From contig JBGVRS010000012.1 of assembly GCA_045128635.1 (NCBI GenBank), forward strand, positions 1 to 12,552: DNA of 12,552 bases. Reading direction: 5' to 3'. The notes beneath the pieces were generated by a model, which was not told the origin of the DNA, made no database searches, and worked only from the letters and a program-made list of their open reading frames with translations. Positions 5,792 through 12,552 of the stretch are shown piece after piece; positions within the stretch are counted from its first letter, which is position 1, and each line of letters starts with the position of its first letter. Both the position numbers and the translations under genes were made by a program. Source of the DNA: HGM12587 sp045128635 (lineage in GTDB: Bacteria; Bacillota; Clostridia; Lachnospirales; Lachnospiraceae).

Positions 5792-6325
5792 ATGGAACTT
5801 GGAATGATACAGCTTTTAAAAATGAAACAGAGTGTAGAGAGAATTCTTCATGTGCCGGGGAATTACAAAGGTGGAATTCTGGAAATGGCACTGGTTGTGG
5901 ATTGCAATCTGGAAACACAGACTGCAAAGGAAAATGTACAGGCAATGATCAAAGCGCTGAAATCTCATAGTGAAACCTTCAGAAATGTGCGTCTTAACGT
6001 GGTTTGGTGGAAATCTGATGAAGAAATCGTGACAGAAGTGACTCCGATGACAGTTCTGCAGATGGGAACTCCTTTTGAGACATATGAAAAACACGCAGCA
6101 CAGAAGCGTATTGATAAGCTTTTTGCAAATTTAAAGATGTTCCAGGCTCGTTCCAAGCTGATTCTTCTTTTAAGCGATGGTGATTTTTTCATTGAAAATG
6201 ACGAAGCTTGCATGGAAAGTTTAAAACCATTCCTGGGAAGAAAGATACTTCTGATGCTGGATGAAATTTCGGAGGAAATTGAAAAGTTAGCGTTAAAAGC
6301 ACGAATGATCACCTTAGAGGTTTAG
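5792..6325 (+). CDS. Hypothetical protein, possible degenerate VWA-like domain
   Basis: I do not recognise this 177-residue protein. It has no signal peptide or membrane segment, so it should be cytoplasmic. Hydrophobic strand-like stretches at about 30-37 (LEMALVVD), 66-73 (VRLNVVWW), 122-128 (KLILLLS) and 151-157 (KILLMLD) alternate with amphipathic helices, as in a Rossmann-like or von Willebrand A fold. The DxNxE at 37-41 sits where a VWA metal site would have DxSxS, and SDGD (128-131) resembles a later VWA loop. If the fold is right, the metal site is degenerate. The start ATG at 5792 follows AGGTGAG (5781-5787); a GTG at 5783 lies inside that site and is rejected. It ends one base before an ABC exporter gene whose ribosome binding site lies within it, so it is likely co-expressed with the transporter. 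No function is claimed. Confidence 0.7.
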   Translation: MELGMIQLLKMKQSVERILHVPGNYKGGILEMALVVDCNLETQTAKENVQAMIKALKSHSETFRNVRLNVVWWKSDEEIVTEVTPMTVLQMGTPFETYEKHAAQKRIDKLFANLKMFQARSKLILLLSDGDFFIENDEACMESLKPFLGRKILLMLDEISEEIEKLALKARMITLEV

Positions 6326-6326
6326 T

Positions 6327-8072
6327 ATGAAAAAATTACTGATTTATTTGAAACATTATAAAAAAGAAACTGTGCTGGCTCCGTTGTTTAAACTGCTGGA
6401 AGCTTCTTTTGAACTGATGATTCCATTAGTTGTGGCAGCAATCGTGGATACAGGGATTGGTCTGGGTGATTTAAATTACGTTTACAAAATGGGTGGAATT
6501 ATGATTCTGCTTGGTGTGGTCGGTCTGATTGCAGCGGTTACTGCGCAGTATTTTTCAGCAAAGGCGGCAGTTGGCTTTGCCACAGAACTTCGCTCAGCGT
6601 TGTTTGGACATATACAGAGTTTGTCCTACACAGAGATTGATACGGTAGGAACTTCTACTCTGATCACAAGACTTACCAGTGATGTAAATCAGGTGCAGTC
6701 AGGGGTAAATATGACTCTGCGTCTGCTTCTTCGTTCGCCATTTATTGTATTTGGTGCAATGATCATGGCGTTTACGGTAGATGTAAAATCTGCGCTTATC
6801 TTTGTAGGTGTCATACCTCTTTTATGTATTGTGGTATTTGGGATTATGCTGATTACCATGCCGATGTACAAGACAGTGCTGAAGCGTCTGGATGAAGTGC
6901 TGGCATTGACACGAGAGAACTTAACAGGTATTCGTGTCATTCGTGCATTTCATAAGGAAAGCGAAGAAATTCAGAAATTTAAAAAGGGCAATGAGGAATT
7001 AACGGATATTCAGCTGGGTGTTGGAAAAATTTCAGCTCTTTTAAATCCGGTAACATACGTGATTATTAATCTTGGATTGGTGGTGCTGATTTATACCGGT
7101 GCGATGCAGGTAGATGGAGGTCATCTGACACAGGGACAGGTCATTGCACTGATTAACTATATTTCTCAGATTCTTGTGGAACTGATCAAGATGGCTAATC
7201 TGATCGTGCTGATTACCAAGGCACTTTCCAGCGCAAATCGCATCAGTGGTATTTTTGAAATTAAAAGCAGCATGCCATCAGATGGAAAAGAAAAGATTTG
7301 CGGTAGTCAGGAAACTCCAATCCTGGAATTTGAAAACGTAGGTTTCTGCTATGAAGGAGCAGGGGAAGAATCCTTATCAGACATCGACTTTGCAGTTTAC
7401 AAGGGTGAAACTGTGGGAATTATCGGAGGTACCGGTTCCGGTAAGTCCACACTGGTAAATCTGATTCCGAGATTTTATGATGCTACCAGTGGTTTGGTAC
7501 GCTTATATGGCAGACCAATTTCAGAATATGATATTGAAAGTTTAAGAGCATGCATTGGTGTAGTTCCACAAAAAGCTGTGCTTTTTAAAGGAACAATTAA
7601 AAGTAATCTTTTGTGGGGCAATGAGAATGCATCCAAAGATGATATGGAAGAGGCATTGACTGCTTCTCAGTCAAAAGAATTTGTTGAAAAACTGGATAAG
7701 TATCTGGATGCACCTGTGGCACAGGGAGGAAAGAATTTTTCCGGTGGTCAGAGACAGCGACTTACCATTGCCCGTGCGCTTACAAGAAAACCGGAAATCC
7801 TGATTTTGGATGACAGTACTTCTGCGCTGGATTATGCAACAGATGCAAGACTTCGTGCTGAATTAAAGAGAAGAAAAGAGACGATGACCACATTTATCGT
7901 GTCTCAGAGAACCTCCAGCATTCAGTTTGCAGATAAAATCGTGGTTTTGGAAGATGGAAAGATTGTGGGATTAGGAACTCATAAATATCTTTTAGAACAT
8001 TGTGAAGTATATCGGGAAATTTATGATTCCCAGTATCAGAACCCGGAAGAAGAGGAGGTTGCTTATGAATAA
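6327..8072 (+). CDS. ABC exporter half-transporter, degenerate-site subunit
   Basis: This is a type IV (B-family) ABC exporter half. It has a six-helix membrane domain (about 15-305) followed by an ATPase domain (about 332-575), 581 residues in all. Motifs seen are Walker A GGTGSGKST (367-375), Q-loop Q415, the signature FSGGQRQR (471-478) and Walker B ILILDD (491-496). The position of the catalytic glutamate is aspartate (D496), and the H-loop histidine is glutamine (Q527 in VSQR). This is the pattern of the TM287/BmrC-type subunit of heterodimeric exporters, whose own ATP site is weak in hydrolysis. It would pair with the next gene, which it overlaps by 8 bases. Substrate unknown: drugs, lipids or peptides are all possible for this family. 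Confidence 0.9.
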   Translation: MKKLLIYLKHYKKETVLAPLFKLLEASFELMIPLVVAAIVDTGIGLGDLNYVYKMGGIMILLGVVGLIAAVTAQYFSAKAAVGFATELRSALFGHIQSLSYTEIDTVGTSTLITRLTSDVNQVQSGVNMTLRLLLRSPFIVFGAMIMAFTVDVKSALIFVGVIPLLCIVVFGIMLITMPMYKTVLKRLDEVLALTRENLTGIRVIRAFHKESEEIQKFKKGNEELTDIQLGVGKISALLNPVTYVIINLGLVVLIYTGAMQVDGGHLTQGQVIALINYISQILVELIKMANLIVLITKALSSANRISGIFEIKSSMPSDGKEKICGSQETPILEFENVGFCYEGAGEESLSDIDFAVYKGETVGIIGGTGSGKSTLVNLIPRFYDATSGLVRLYGRPISEYDIESLRACIGVVPQKAVLFKGTIKSNLLWGNENASKDDMEEALTASQSKEFVEKLDKYLDAPVAQGGKNFSGGQRQRLTIARALTRKPEILILDDSTSALDYATDARLRAELKRRKETMTTFIVSQRTSSIQFADKIVVLEDGKIVGLGTHKYLLEHCEVYREIYDSQYQNPEEEEVAYE

Positions 8073-9801
8073 GAAATCGACTTTGAAAAAGGTTTTGAAA
8101 CGAATTGAAAAATACCGTTTACTGGTACTACTGTCATTGCTGATGGCAGCGGCAACTGTAGTTTTAACTTTATATCTGCCAATTCTTACTGGGAATGCGG
8201 TGGATGGAATTATCGCAAAAGGTCTTGTGAATTTTACAGGTTTGTTTAAAATTCTGCAGGCCATGATTGTGGTAATCATTGCAACAGCAATTTTTCAGTG
8301 GCTGATGAATATTGTCAATAACCATATTACCTATCATGTGGTACAAGATATTCGAAAAGAGGCTTTTGAAAAGCTGGAAAGACTTCCTTTAAAATATGTA
8401 GACAGTCGTTCCTATGGTGATATCGTCAGTCGAATGATTGCGGATGTGGATCAGTTTGCGGAAGGTCTTTTGATGGGATTTACGCAGCTGTTTACAGGAC
8501 TTCTGACAATTGTTGGAACATTGTTCTTTATGTTTGACATTAATGTGAAAATTGCGTTGGTGGTTGTTGTATTAACACCATTATCACTGTTTGTAGCAGG
8601 ATTTATTGCAAAACGTACTTATACTATGTTCAAAAAACAGTCAGAAACAAGAGGTGAACAGACTTCTCTGATCGAAGAAATGGTGGGAAATCTGAAAGTT
8701 GTAAAAGCTTTTGGACATGAGGATGAAAATCAGGAGACATTTGATGAGATTAATGGAAGATTGCAGAAATATTCATTAAGTGCGATTTTCTTTTCGTCTT
8801 TGGTAAATCCATGTACCAGATTTATTAACAGCATGATCTATGCGGGAGTTGGAATTACCGGAGCGATTGCAGCATTGAATGGAAGACTTTCTGTTGGGCA
8901 GCTGACTTGTTTTTTAAGTTATGCAAATCAGTATACGAAGCCTTTTAATGAGATTTCAGGTGTTATCACAGAACTTCAGAATGCGCTTGCATGTGCGGCC
9001 AGAGTGTTTGAACTTATTGAGGAAGAGCCGGAGACTCCGGATAGTGAAGAGGCAGTTGTACTGGAAGAAGCAAAGGGCGATATTCAGTTAGAACACGTAT
9101 ATTTTTCTTATACAGCAGATAAGAAACTGATTCAGGACTTTAATTTATCAGTAAAACCAGGTCAGAGAATTGCCATTGTGGGACCGACCGGATGTGGAAA
9201 AACTACGTTAATTAATCTTTTGATGAGATTTTATGATGTAAATGAAGGCAAGATTTCTGTGGATGGCCATGAAATCAGAGATATTACAAGAGGTTCTTTG
9301 CGTACCAACTATGGAATGGTGCTTCAGGATACCTGGATTCGAAATGGTACCGTAAAAGAGAATATTGTAATCGGAAAACCGGATGCGACCATGGATGAAA
9401 TCGTTATAGCAGCAAAAGCATCCCGTGCTCATGATTTTATCAAACGTCTTCCAAATGGTTATGATACTGTGCTGGGAGAAGAAGGTGGAAATCTGTCACA
9501 GGGACAAAAACAGCTGCTTTGTATTACCAGAGTTATGCTTTGTCTGCCGCCAATGCTGATTTTAGATGAAGCAACCTCTTCTATCGATACCCGTACGGAA
9601 ATTAAGATTCAGCAGGCATTTGCCAAAATGATGGAAGGGCGTACAAGCTTTATTGTTGCACACAGACTTTCAACAATTCGTGAAGCAGATGTGATTCTTG
9701 TCATGAAAGACGGAAATATTATTGAGCAGGGAAGTCATGAAGATTTATTGTCGAAAGATGGATTCTATGCGGAGCTTTATAACAGCCAGTTTGCAGGATA
9801 G
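8065..9801 (+). CDS. ABC exporter half-transporter, catalytic subunit
   Basis: This is the second half of the heterodimeric exporter, 578 residues, with membrane helices over about 18-310 and an ATPase domain over about 338-575. Walker A GPTGCGKT (373-380), Q-loop Q421, Walker B LILDE (498-502) with catalytic E502, and H-loop H533 in VAHR are all canonical. Its signature is LSQGQKQ (477-483) instead of LSGGQ. That altered signature would face the degenerate site of the partner, so the dimer has one consensus and one degenerate ATP site. The start at 8065 is chosen because AGAGGAGG (8051-8058) precedes it by 6 bases; an in-frame ATG at 8002 would extend far into the upstream gene. The 8-base overlap (ATGAATAA) with that gene implies translational coupling. 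Confidence 0.9.
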   Translation: MNKKSTLKKVLKRIEKYRLLVLLSLLMAAATVVLTLYLPILTGNAVDGIIAKGLVNFTGLFKILQAMIVVIIATAIFQWLMNIVNNHITYHVVQDIRKEAFEKLERLPLKYVDSRSYGDIVSRMIADVDQFAEGLLMGFTQLFTGLLTIVGTLFFMFDINVKIALVVVVLTPLSLFVAGFIAKRTYTMFKKQSETRGEQTSLIEEMVGNLKVVKAFGHEDENQETFDEINGRLQKYSLSAIFFSSLVNPCTRFINSMIYAGVGITGAIAALNGRLSVGQLTCFLSYANQYTKPFNEISGVITELQNALACAARVFELIEEEPETPDSEEAVVLEEAKGDIQLEHVYFSYTADKKLIQDFNLSVKPGQRIAIVGPTGCGKTTLINLLMRFYDVNEGKISVDGHEIRDITRGSLRTNYGMVLQDTWIRNGTVKENIVIGKPDATMDEIVIAAKASRAHDFIKRLPNGYDTVLGEEGGNLSQGQKQLLCITRVMLCLPPMLILDEATSSIDTRTEIKIQQAFAKMMEGRTSFIVAHRLSTIREADVILVMKDGNIIEQGSHEDLLSKDGFYAELYNSQFAG

Positions 9802-9810
9802 AGGTAATAT

Positions 9811-10557
9811 ATGGAACTTTTGAAAAAACGACTGATGGAACTGGCAGAAAAATCATATCGTAACAATCAGTATTTATTTACAAATTTTTTGAATATGGCA
9901 GAAATGAATGCTTTTTGGGAAATCCGCAAGGAGATTTCTTATATTCCTGTTACTGCCTTTGGTGGTACAGAGAATTGTGAACGATTGATGCTGCGCTTTG
10001 GTTCCGAGGAAATGTTTGGATATGAAGAACCTTTTCCGATTTACTGTATTCAGGCAGAGCCGTTGATTGAAAAATTTGCAGATAATTTTACCCATAGAGA
10101 TTTTCTTGGGGCAATTATGAACCTTGGAATTGAAAGAGAAATTGTGGGAGATATTGCAATCAAGGGAAAAAAAGCGTATATTTTTTGTACAGAGAAAATT
10201 GCACCCTATATTGCAGAAAATCTGGTTCAGGTAAAGCATACGTCGATGCATTGCACTGTGCTTGAACAGGCGCCGGATATATTAAAACCTGTTCTTGAAA
10301 AAAGAGAAGTGACAGCGGCATCGGAACGTATTGATGCAATCTTAGGAAAACTTTTGAATCTGTCCAGAAGTCAGAGTGTTCTGGCGTTTCGTGAGAAAAA
10401 AGTATTTGTAAATGGCCGTCAGTGTGAAAATAACAGCTATCAACTGAAAAATGGGGATGTAATTACCTATAGAGGTTTTGGCAAGTTTATTTATGAAGGC
10501 ATAAAGTACGAAACGAAAAAAGGGAAAATCTGCGCGGAAGTTTCCGTGTATGTTTAA
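9811..10557 (+). CDS. ylmH: YlmH-family S4-domain RNA-binding protein
   Basis: YlmH proteins bind RNA and ribosomes through a C-terminal S4 domain. In Firmicutes the gene usually sits in the cell-division ylm cluster, and the B. subtilis protein has been linked to ribosome-associated quality control as an RqcP-like factor. This 248-residue protein has the N-terminal YlmH region (about 1-165), including FGGTENCERLML (50-61) and the characteristic HRDFLGAIMNLGIEREIVGDI (95-115). The S4 domain covers about 172-232 (RIDAILGKLLNLSRSQ, then VFVNGR). The ribosome binding site AGAGG (9800-9804) overlaps the stop of the ABC gene, and the ATG follows after 6 bases. It sits here between an ABC exporter and a PTS protein, not with sepF/divIVA, which is worth noting. 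The family call is firm; the role is inferred. Confidence 0.85.
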   Translation: MELLKKRLMELAEKSYRNNQYLFTNFLNMAEMNAFWEIRKEISYIPVTAFGGTENCERLMLRFGSEEMFGYEEPFPIYCIQAEPLIEKFADNFTHRDFLGAIMNLGIEREIVGDIAIKGKKAYIFCTEKIAPYIAENLVQVKHTSMHCTVLEQAPDILKPVLEKREVTAASERIDAILGKLLNLSRSQSVLAFREKKVFVNGRQCENNSYQLKNGDVITYRGFGKFIYEGIKYETKKGKICAEVSVYV

Positions 10558-10585
10558 GTGAATTGCTTTGGGGGAAAGAAAAGAG

Positions 10586-11113
10586 ATGTTTGGCTTTTTA
10601 AAGAAAAAGGAAACAGAAGGTTTAGGAATTGAACTTCCGCCATTAGAGGAAGATGGTGAAAAAGAGATTATTTGTGCTCCGATTGAAGGCGAAGTTGTGG
10701 GGTGTGCTGAAATTATCGATCTGACTTTCCAAAAAGAAATGTTAGGGCAAAGTGTTGCCATCAAACCTGCAGTAGGGAAAGTATATGCACCGACAGATGG
10801 CAAAATTGAAATGATGATTGAAACATTACATGCGGTTAGCATGACATCTGACAAAGGTGTAGAGATGCTGATTCATGTAGGAATTGATACAGTCGCTTTA
10901 AAAGGAAAATATTTTAAAGGATATGTAAAAGAAGGCAGCCTGGTAAAACGTGGAGATCTTTTGATGGAGTTTGATATTGAGGCAATAAAAAAAGCCGGAT
11001 ATGATGTGATTTCTCCGGTGATTATCTGTAATTCTGATGATTATTCGCAGGTGGAAAAAATCATTGGGAAAGAAGTGAAAGTCGGCGAGACAATCATGAA
11101 ATTAACAAAATAA
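10586..11113 (+). CDS. Orphan PTS EIIA component, glucose type
   Basis: EIIA of the glucose family receives phosphate from HPr and passes it to an EIIB domain during sugar import; it can also regulate other proteins. The 175 residues cover one EIIA domain (about 28-172), with APIEGEVV (31-38), TLHAVSM (80-86, with H82) and IHVGIDTV (96-103), where H97 is the expected phosphorylated histidine. The later KGxxFxGYVKEGxxVKRGD pattern (106-124) is also typical. No EIIB, EIIC or HPr gene is in the window, so it is an orphan whose partner lies elsewhere. I choose the ATG at 10586, preceded by GGGGGAAAG (10570-10578); a TTG at 10568 would extend the protein by six residues across that site. It is the last gene of its operon, followed by a strong terminator. 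Confidence 0.88.
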   Translation: MFGFLKKKETEGLGIELPPLEEDGEKEIICAPIEGEVVGCAEIIDLTFQKEMLGQSVAIKPAVGKVYAPTDGKIEMMIETLHAVSMTSDKGVEMLIHVGIDTVALKGKYFKGYVKEGSLVKRGDLLMEFDIEAIKKAGYDVISPVIICNSDDYSQVEKIIGKEVKVGETIMKLTK

Positions 11114-11126
11114 TGAAATACAATAA

Positions 11127-11165
11127 GCGTCTGTGGAACATTTGAGTTTCCACAGGCGTATTTTA
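11127..11165 (+). terminator. Intrinsic terminator of the ABC-ylmH-EIIA operon
   Basis: GCGTCTGTGGAA (11127-11138) pairs with TTCCACAGGCGT (11148-11159), a 12-bp stem with two G-U pairs and a 9-base loop, followed by ATTTTATT. It lies 13 bases after the EIIA stop and ends about 16 bases before the next start codon. The stem is stable and the T-run reasonable, so it should separate the two transcription units. I find no clear promoter in the remaining bases before 11182. Confidence 0.8.
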
Positions 11166-11181
11166 TTAAAAAAGGATTTTT

Positions 11182-12552
11182 ATGAATACCAGATTATATG
11201 GCCTTTCGGATTTGACAGCAGCAGAAGAGATGGGGGTATTAAAGCTGCGTCGTCAGCCTTATCTAAACCTGACCGGACGTAATATTATTTTTGGAATTGC
11301 TGATACGGGAATTGATTATACGCATCCGGTGTTTCGTTATGGTGACGGTAGAAGCCGGATTTTAGCAATCTGGGATCAGACAGCAGAGAATGCAGGTAAT
11401 GCAGAGGTTCCTTTTGGAAGAGTTTATTTGCAGGAGCAGATTAACGAAGCCTTGGAAAGTGAAAATCCAATGGAGCTTGTACCAGTCACAGATGAGAATG
11501 GACACGGAACTTTTATGACGGGACTTGCAGCCGGAAATGAAGTGGAGGAAGAGGAATTCACCGGAATTGCACCGGATGCAGATATTCTGGTAGTGAAGCT
11601 TCGCCAGGCGGAAGCAGATTTGAAGCAGTTCTGGTATATTTCAGAGGAGACACCAGCTTTTGCGGAGGAAGATTTAATTGCGGCAATAGATTTTATGATC
11701 GCTTTTGCCATAGAGAGAAATCAGGATATGGTCCTGTATTTTGGAGTGTCTTCAAGTCAGGGGGATCATAATGGGAGAGGAGATTTTGCAGGGTATCTGA
11801 ATCTGATTTCGTTACAGTCCGGGCGAGCGGTTGTACTGCCAGCCGGAAATGAAGGGAATGCAGCCCATCATTTTAGCAGCAGATCCTATGAGGGAGTTGT
11901 CTATCAGGATGTGGAGGTTAGGGTTTCCGGTATAAGAGAGGGGTTATATATAGAATTTTGGGCGGATGCACCGGACCTTTATGGAATCGGTTTTGTATCA
12001 CCTACCGGAGAAGTGGTAGAAAAGCTCCCGACAAGAACTGATTTGCGGGAAACAATTTCTTTTGTATTTGAGCAGACGATCATTTATGTGATTTATGAGA
12101 GGGTAGAACCCACAACCGGTGCAACTCTCATACGCATACGCATGGATAATCCAACCGATGGAATATGGAAGCTGCGTATTTTTCAGGAAGAAGTTTATGG
12201 GGGAAGATTTGATCTTTGGATGCCGATTACACCTTTTATTCAAGGCGAGGCAGTTTTCCTAAAACCTGATCCTGAAACGACGGTGACGGAACCCGGAAAT
12301 AGCGAGGAAAATATGACGATTGGGGCATATGACATGAACACAGAAGGGATTTATCTGGATTCTTCCAGGGGATTTACAAGAAACGGAAGAGTAAAACCGG
12401 ATTTTGCTGCGCCGGGAGCAAATATCCGGGGACCAATCAGAGGCGGGCTTTATACCGCCAGAAGCGGAACTTCTGTGGCAGCTGCGCTCTCAGCAGGGAT
12501 TGCTTTGTTGATGATGGAATATAACCCGGATTATACAGGAGTTCAAATTAAA
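11182..12552 (+). CDS. Csp-like subtilisin family (S8) serine protease, truncated by window end
   Basis: The frame is open from the ATG at 11182 (after AAAGGA, 11172-11176) to the last base, 457 codons, with the C-terminus missing. The catalytic triad is complete: D41 in IADTGID, H108 in NGHGT and S431 in SGTSVAA, with oxyanion N223 in PAGNEG. Between N223 and S431 is an insert of about 150 residues (roughly 235-380) rich in beta strands, matching the jelly-roll insert of clostridial Csp germination proteases, which activate the cortex hydrolase SleC. No signal peptide is seen, and only about 30 residues precede the catalytic core, so the long N-terminal prodomain of CspB is absent. It uses ATA, AGG and CCC codons somewhat more freely than its neighbours by eye. 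The family call is firm; a germination role is inference. Confidence 0.85.
   Translation, partial: MNTRLYGLSDLTAAEEMGVLKLRRQPYLNLTGRNIIFGIADTGIDYTHPVFRYGDGRSRILAIWDQTAENAGNAEVPFGRVYLQEQINEALESENPMELVPVTDENGHGTFMTGLAAGNEVEEEEFTGIAPDADILVVKLRQAEADLKQFWYISEETPAFAEEDLIAAIDFMIAFAIERNQDMVLYFGVSSSQGDHNGRGDFAGYLNLISLQSGRAVVLPAGNEGNAAHHFSSRSYEGVVYQDVEVRVSGIREGLYIEFWADAPDLYGIGFVSPTGEVVEKLPTRTDLRETISFVFEQTIIYVIYERVEPTTGATLIRIRMDNPTDGIWKLRIFQEEVYGGRFDLWMPITPFIQGEAVFLKPDPETTVTEPGNSEENMTIGAYDMNTEGIYLDSSRGFTRNGRVKPDFAAPGANIRGPIRGGLYTARSGTSVAAALSAGIALLMMEYNPDYTGVQIK

Noticed and set aside
8002..8064. Upstream ATG for the second ABC subunit at 8002
   Set aside because: It would overlap the upstream gene by over 70 bases. 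The strong AGAGGAGG at 8051-8058 points to 8065.
1..12552. Defence system, prophage, insertion sequence or CRISPR array
   Set aside because: No transposase, integrase, phage or nuclease gene, no terminal inverted repeats, and no regularly spaced repeats were seen on either strand.

Overview
The window looks like chromosome of an endospore-forming member of the Clostridia, most likely Lachnospiraceae. It is AT-rich, with AGGAGG-type ribosome binding sites and tightly packed operons. The proteins support this: a CwlD-type germination amidase behind a sigma-E-like promoter, a Csp-like subtilase, and Firmicutes-type YlmH, Upp and ComEB/dCMP deaminase. The family assignment is inferred from gene content and style, not from a database search. 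I see no mobile element, CRISPR array, tRNA or rRNA, and nothing that needs recent transfer to explain it.

Layout. Bases 1-543 hold no convincing protein gene. They do hold a strong sigma-A-like promoter (144-172), then about 240 bases that fold on paper into three successive long hairpins (180-418), a candidate structured non-coding RNA or long leader. A second promoter (458-485) follows, containing two abutting 15-base inverted repeats. It drives 544-2277, a membrane-anchored SH3/GH18 cell-wall protein. On the minus strand, convergent and sharing its stop-codon bases with that gene, lies cwlD (2274-2981). Its promoter matches the sigma-E consensus and overlaps a divergent sigma-A promoter for the next operon.

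Bases 3090-5713 form a compact housekeeping operon: Sua5-type threonylcarbamoyl-AMP synthase, ribose-5-phosphate isomerase B, uracil phosphoribosyltransferase and dCMP deaminase. It ends in a hairpin with a weak U-tract. Bases 5792-11113 form a second operon: a small unrecognised protein that may have a von Willebrand A-like fold, two half-size ABC exporter subunits that make a heterodimer with one degenerate and one consensus ATP site, the S4-domain protein YlmH, and an orphan glucose-type PTS EIIA. A good terminator follows. The last gene (11182 to the window edge, truncated) is a Csp-like subtilisin with an intact catalytic triad but no long prodomain.

How it fits together. The middle operon links pentose phosphate and pyrimidine salvage with tRNA t6A modification. 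The GH18 protein, CwlD and the Csp-like protease all fit peptidoglycan or spore-cortex biology. The least explained items are the 180-418 structured RNA candidate, the tandem palindromes at 466-495, and the small protein at 5792-6325.
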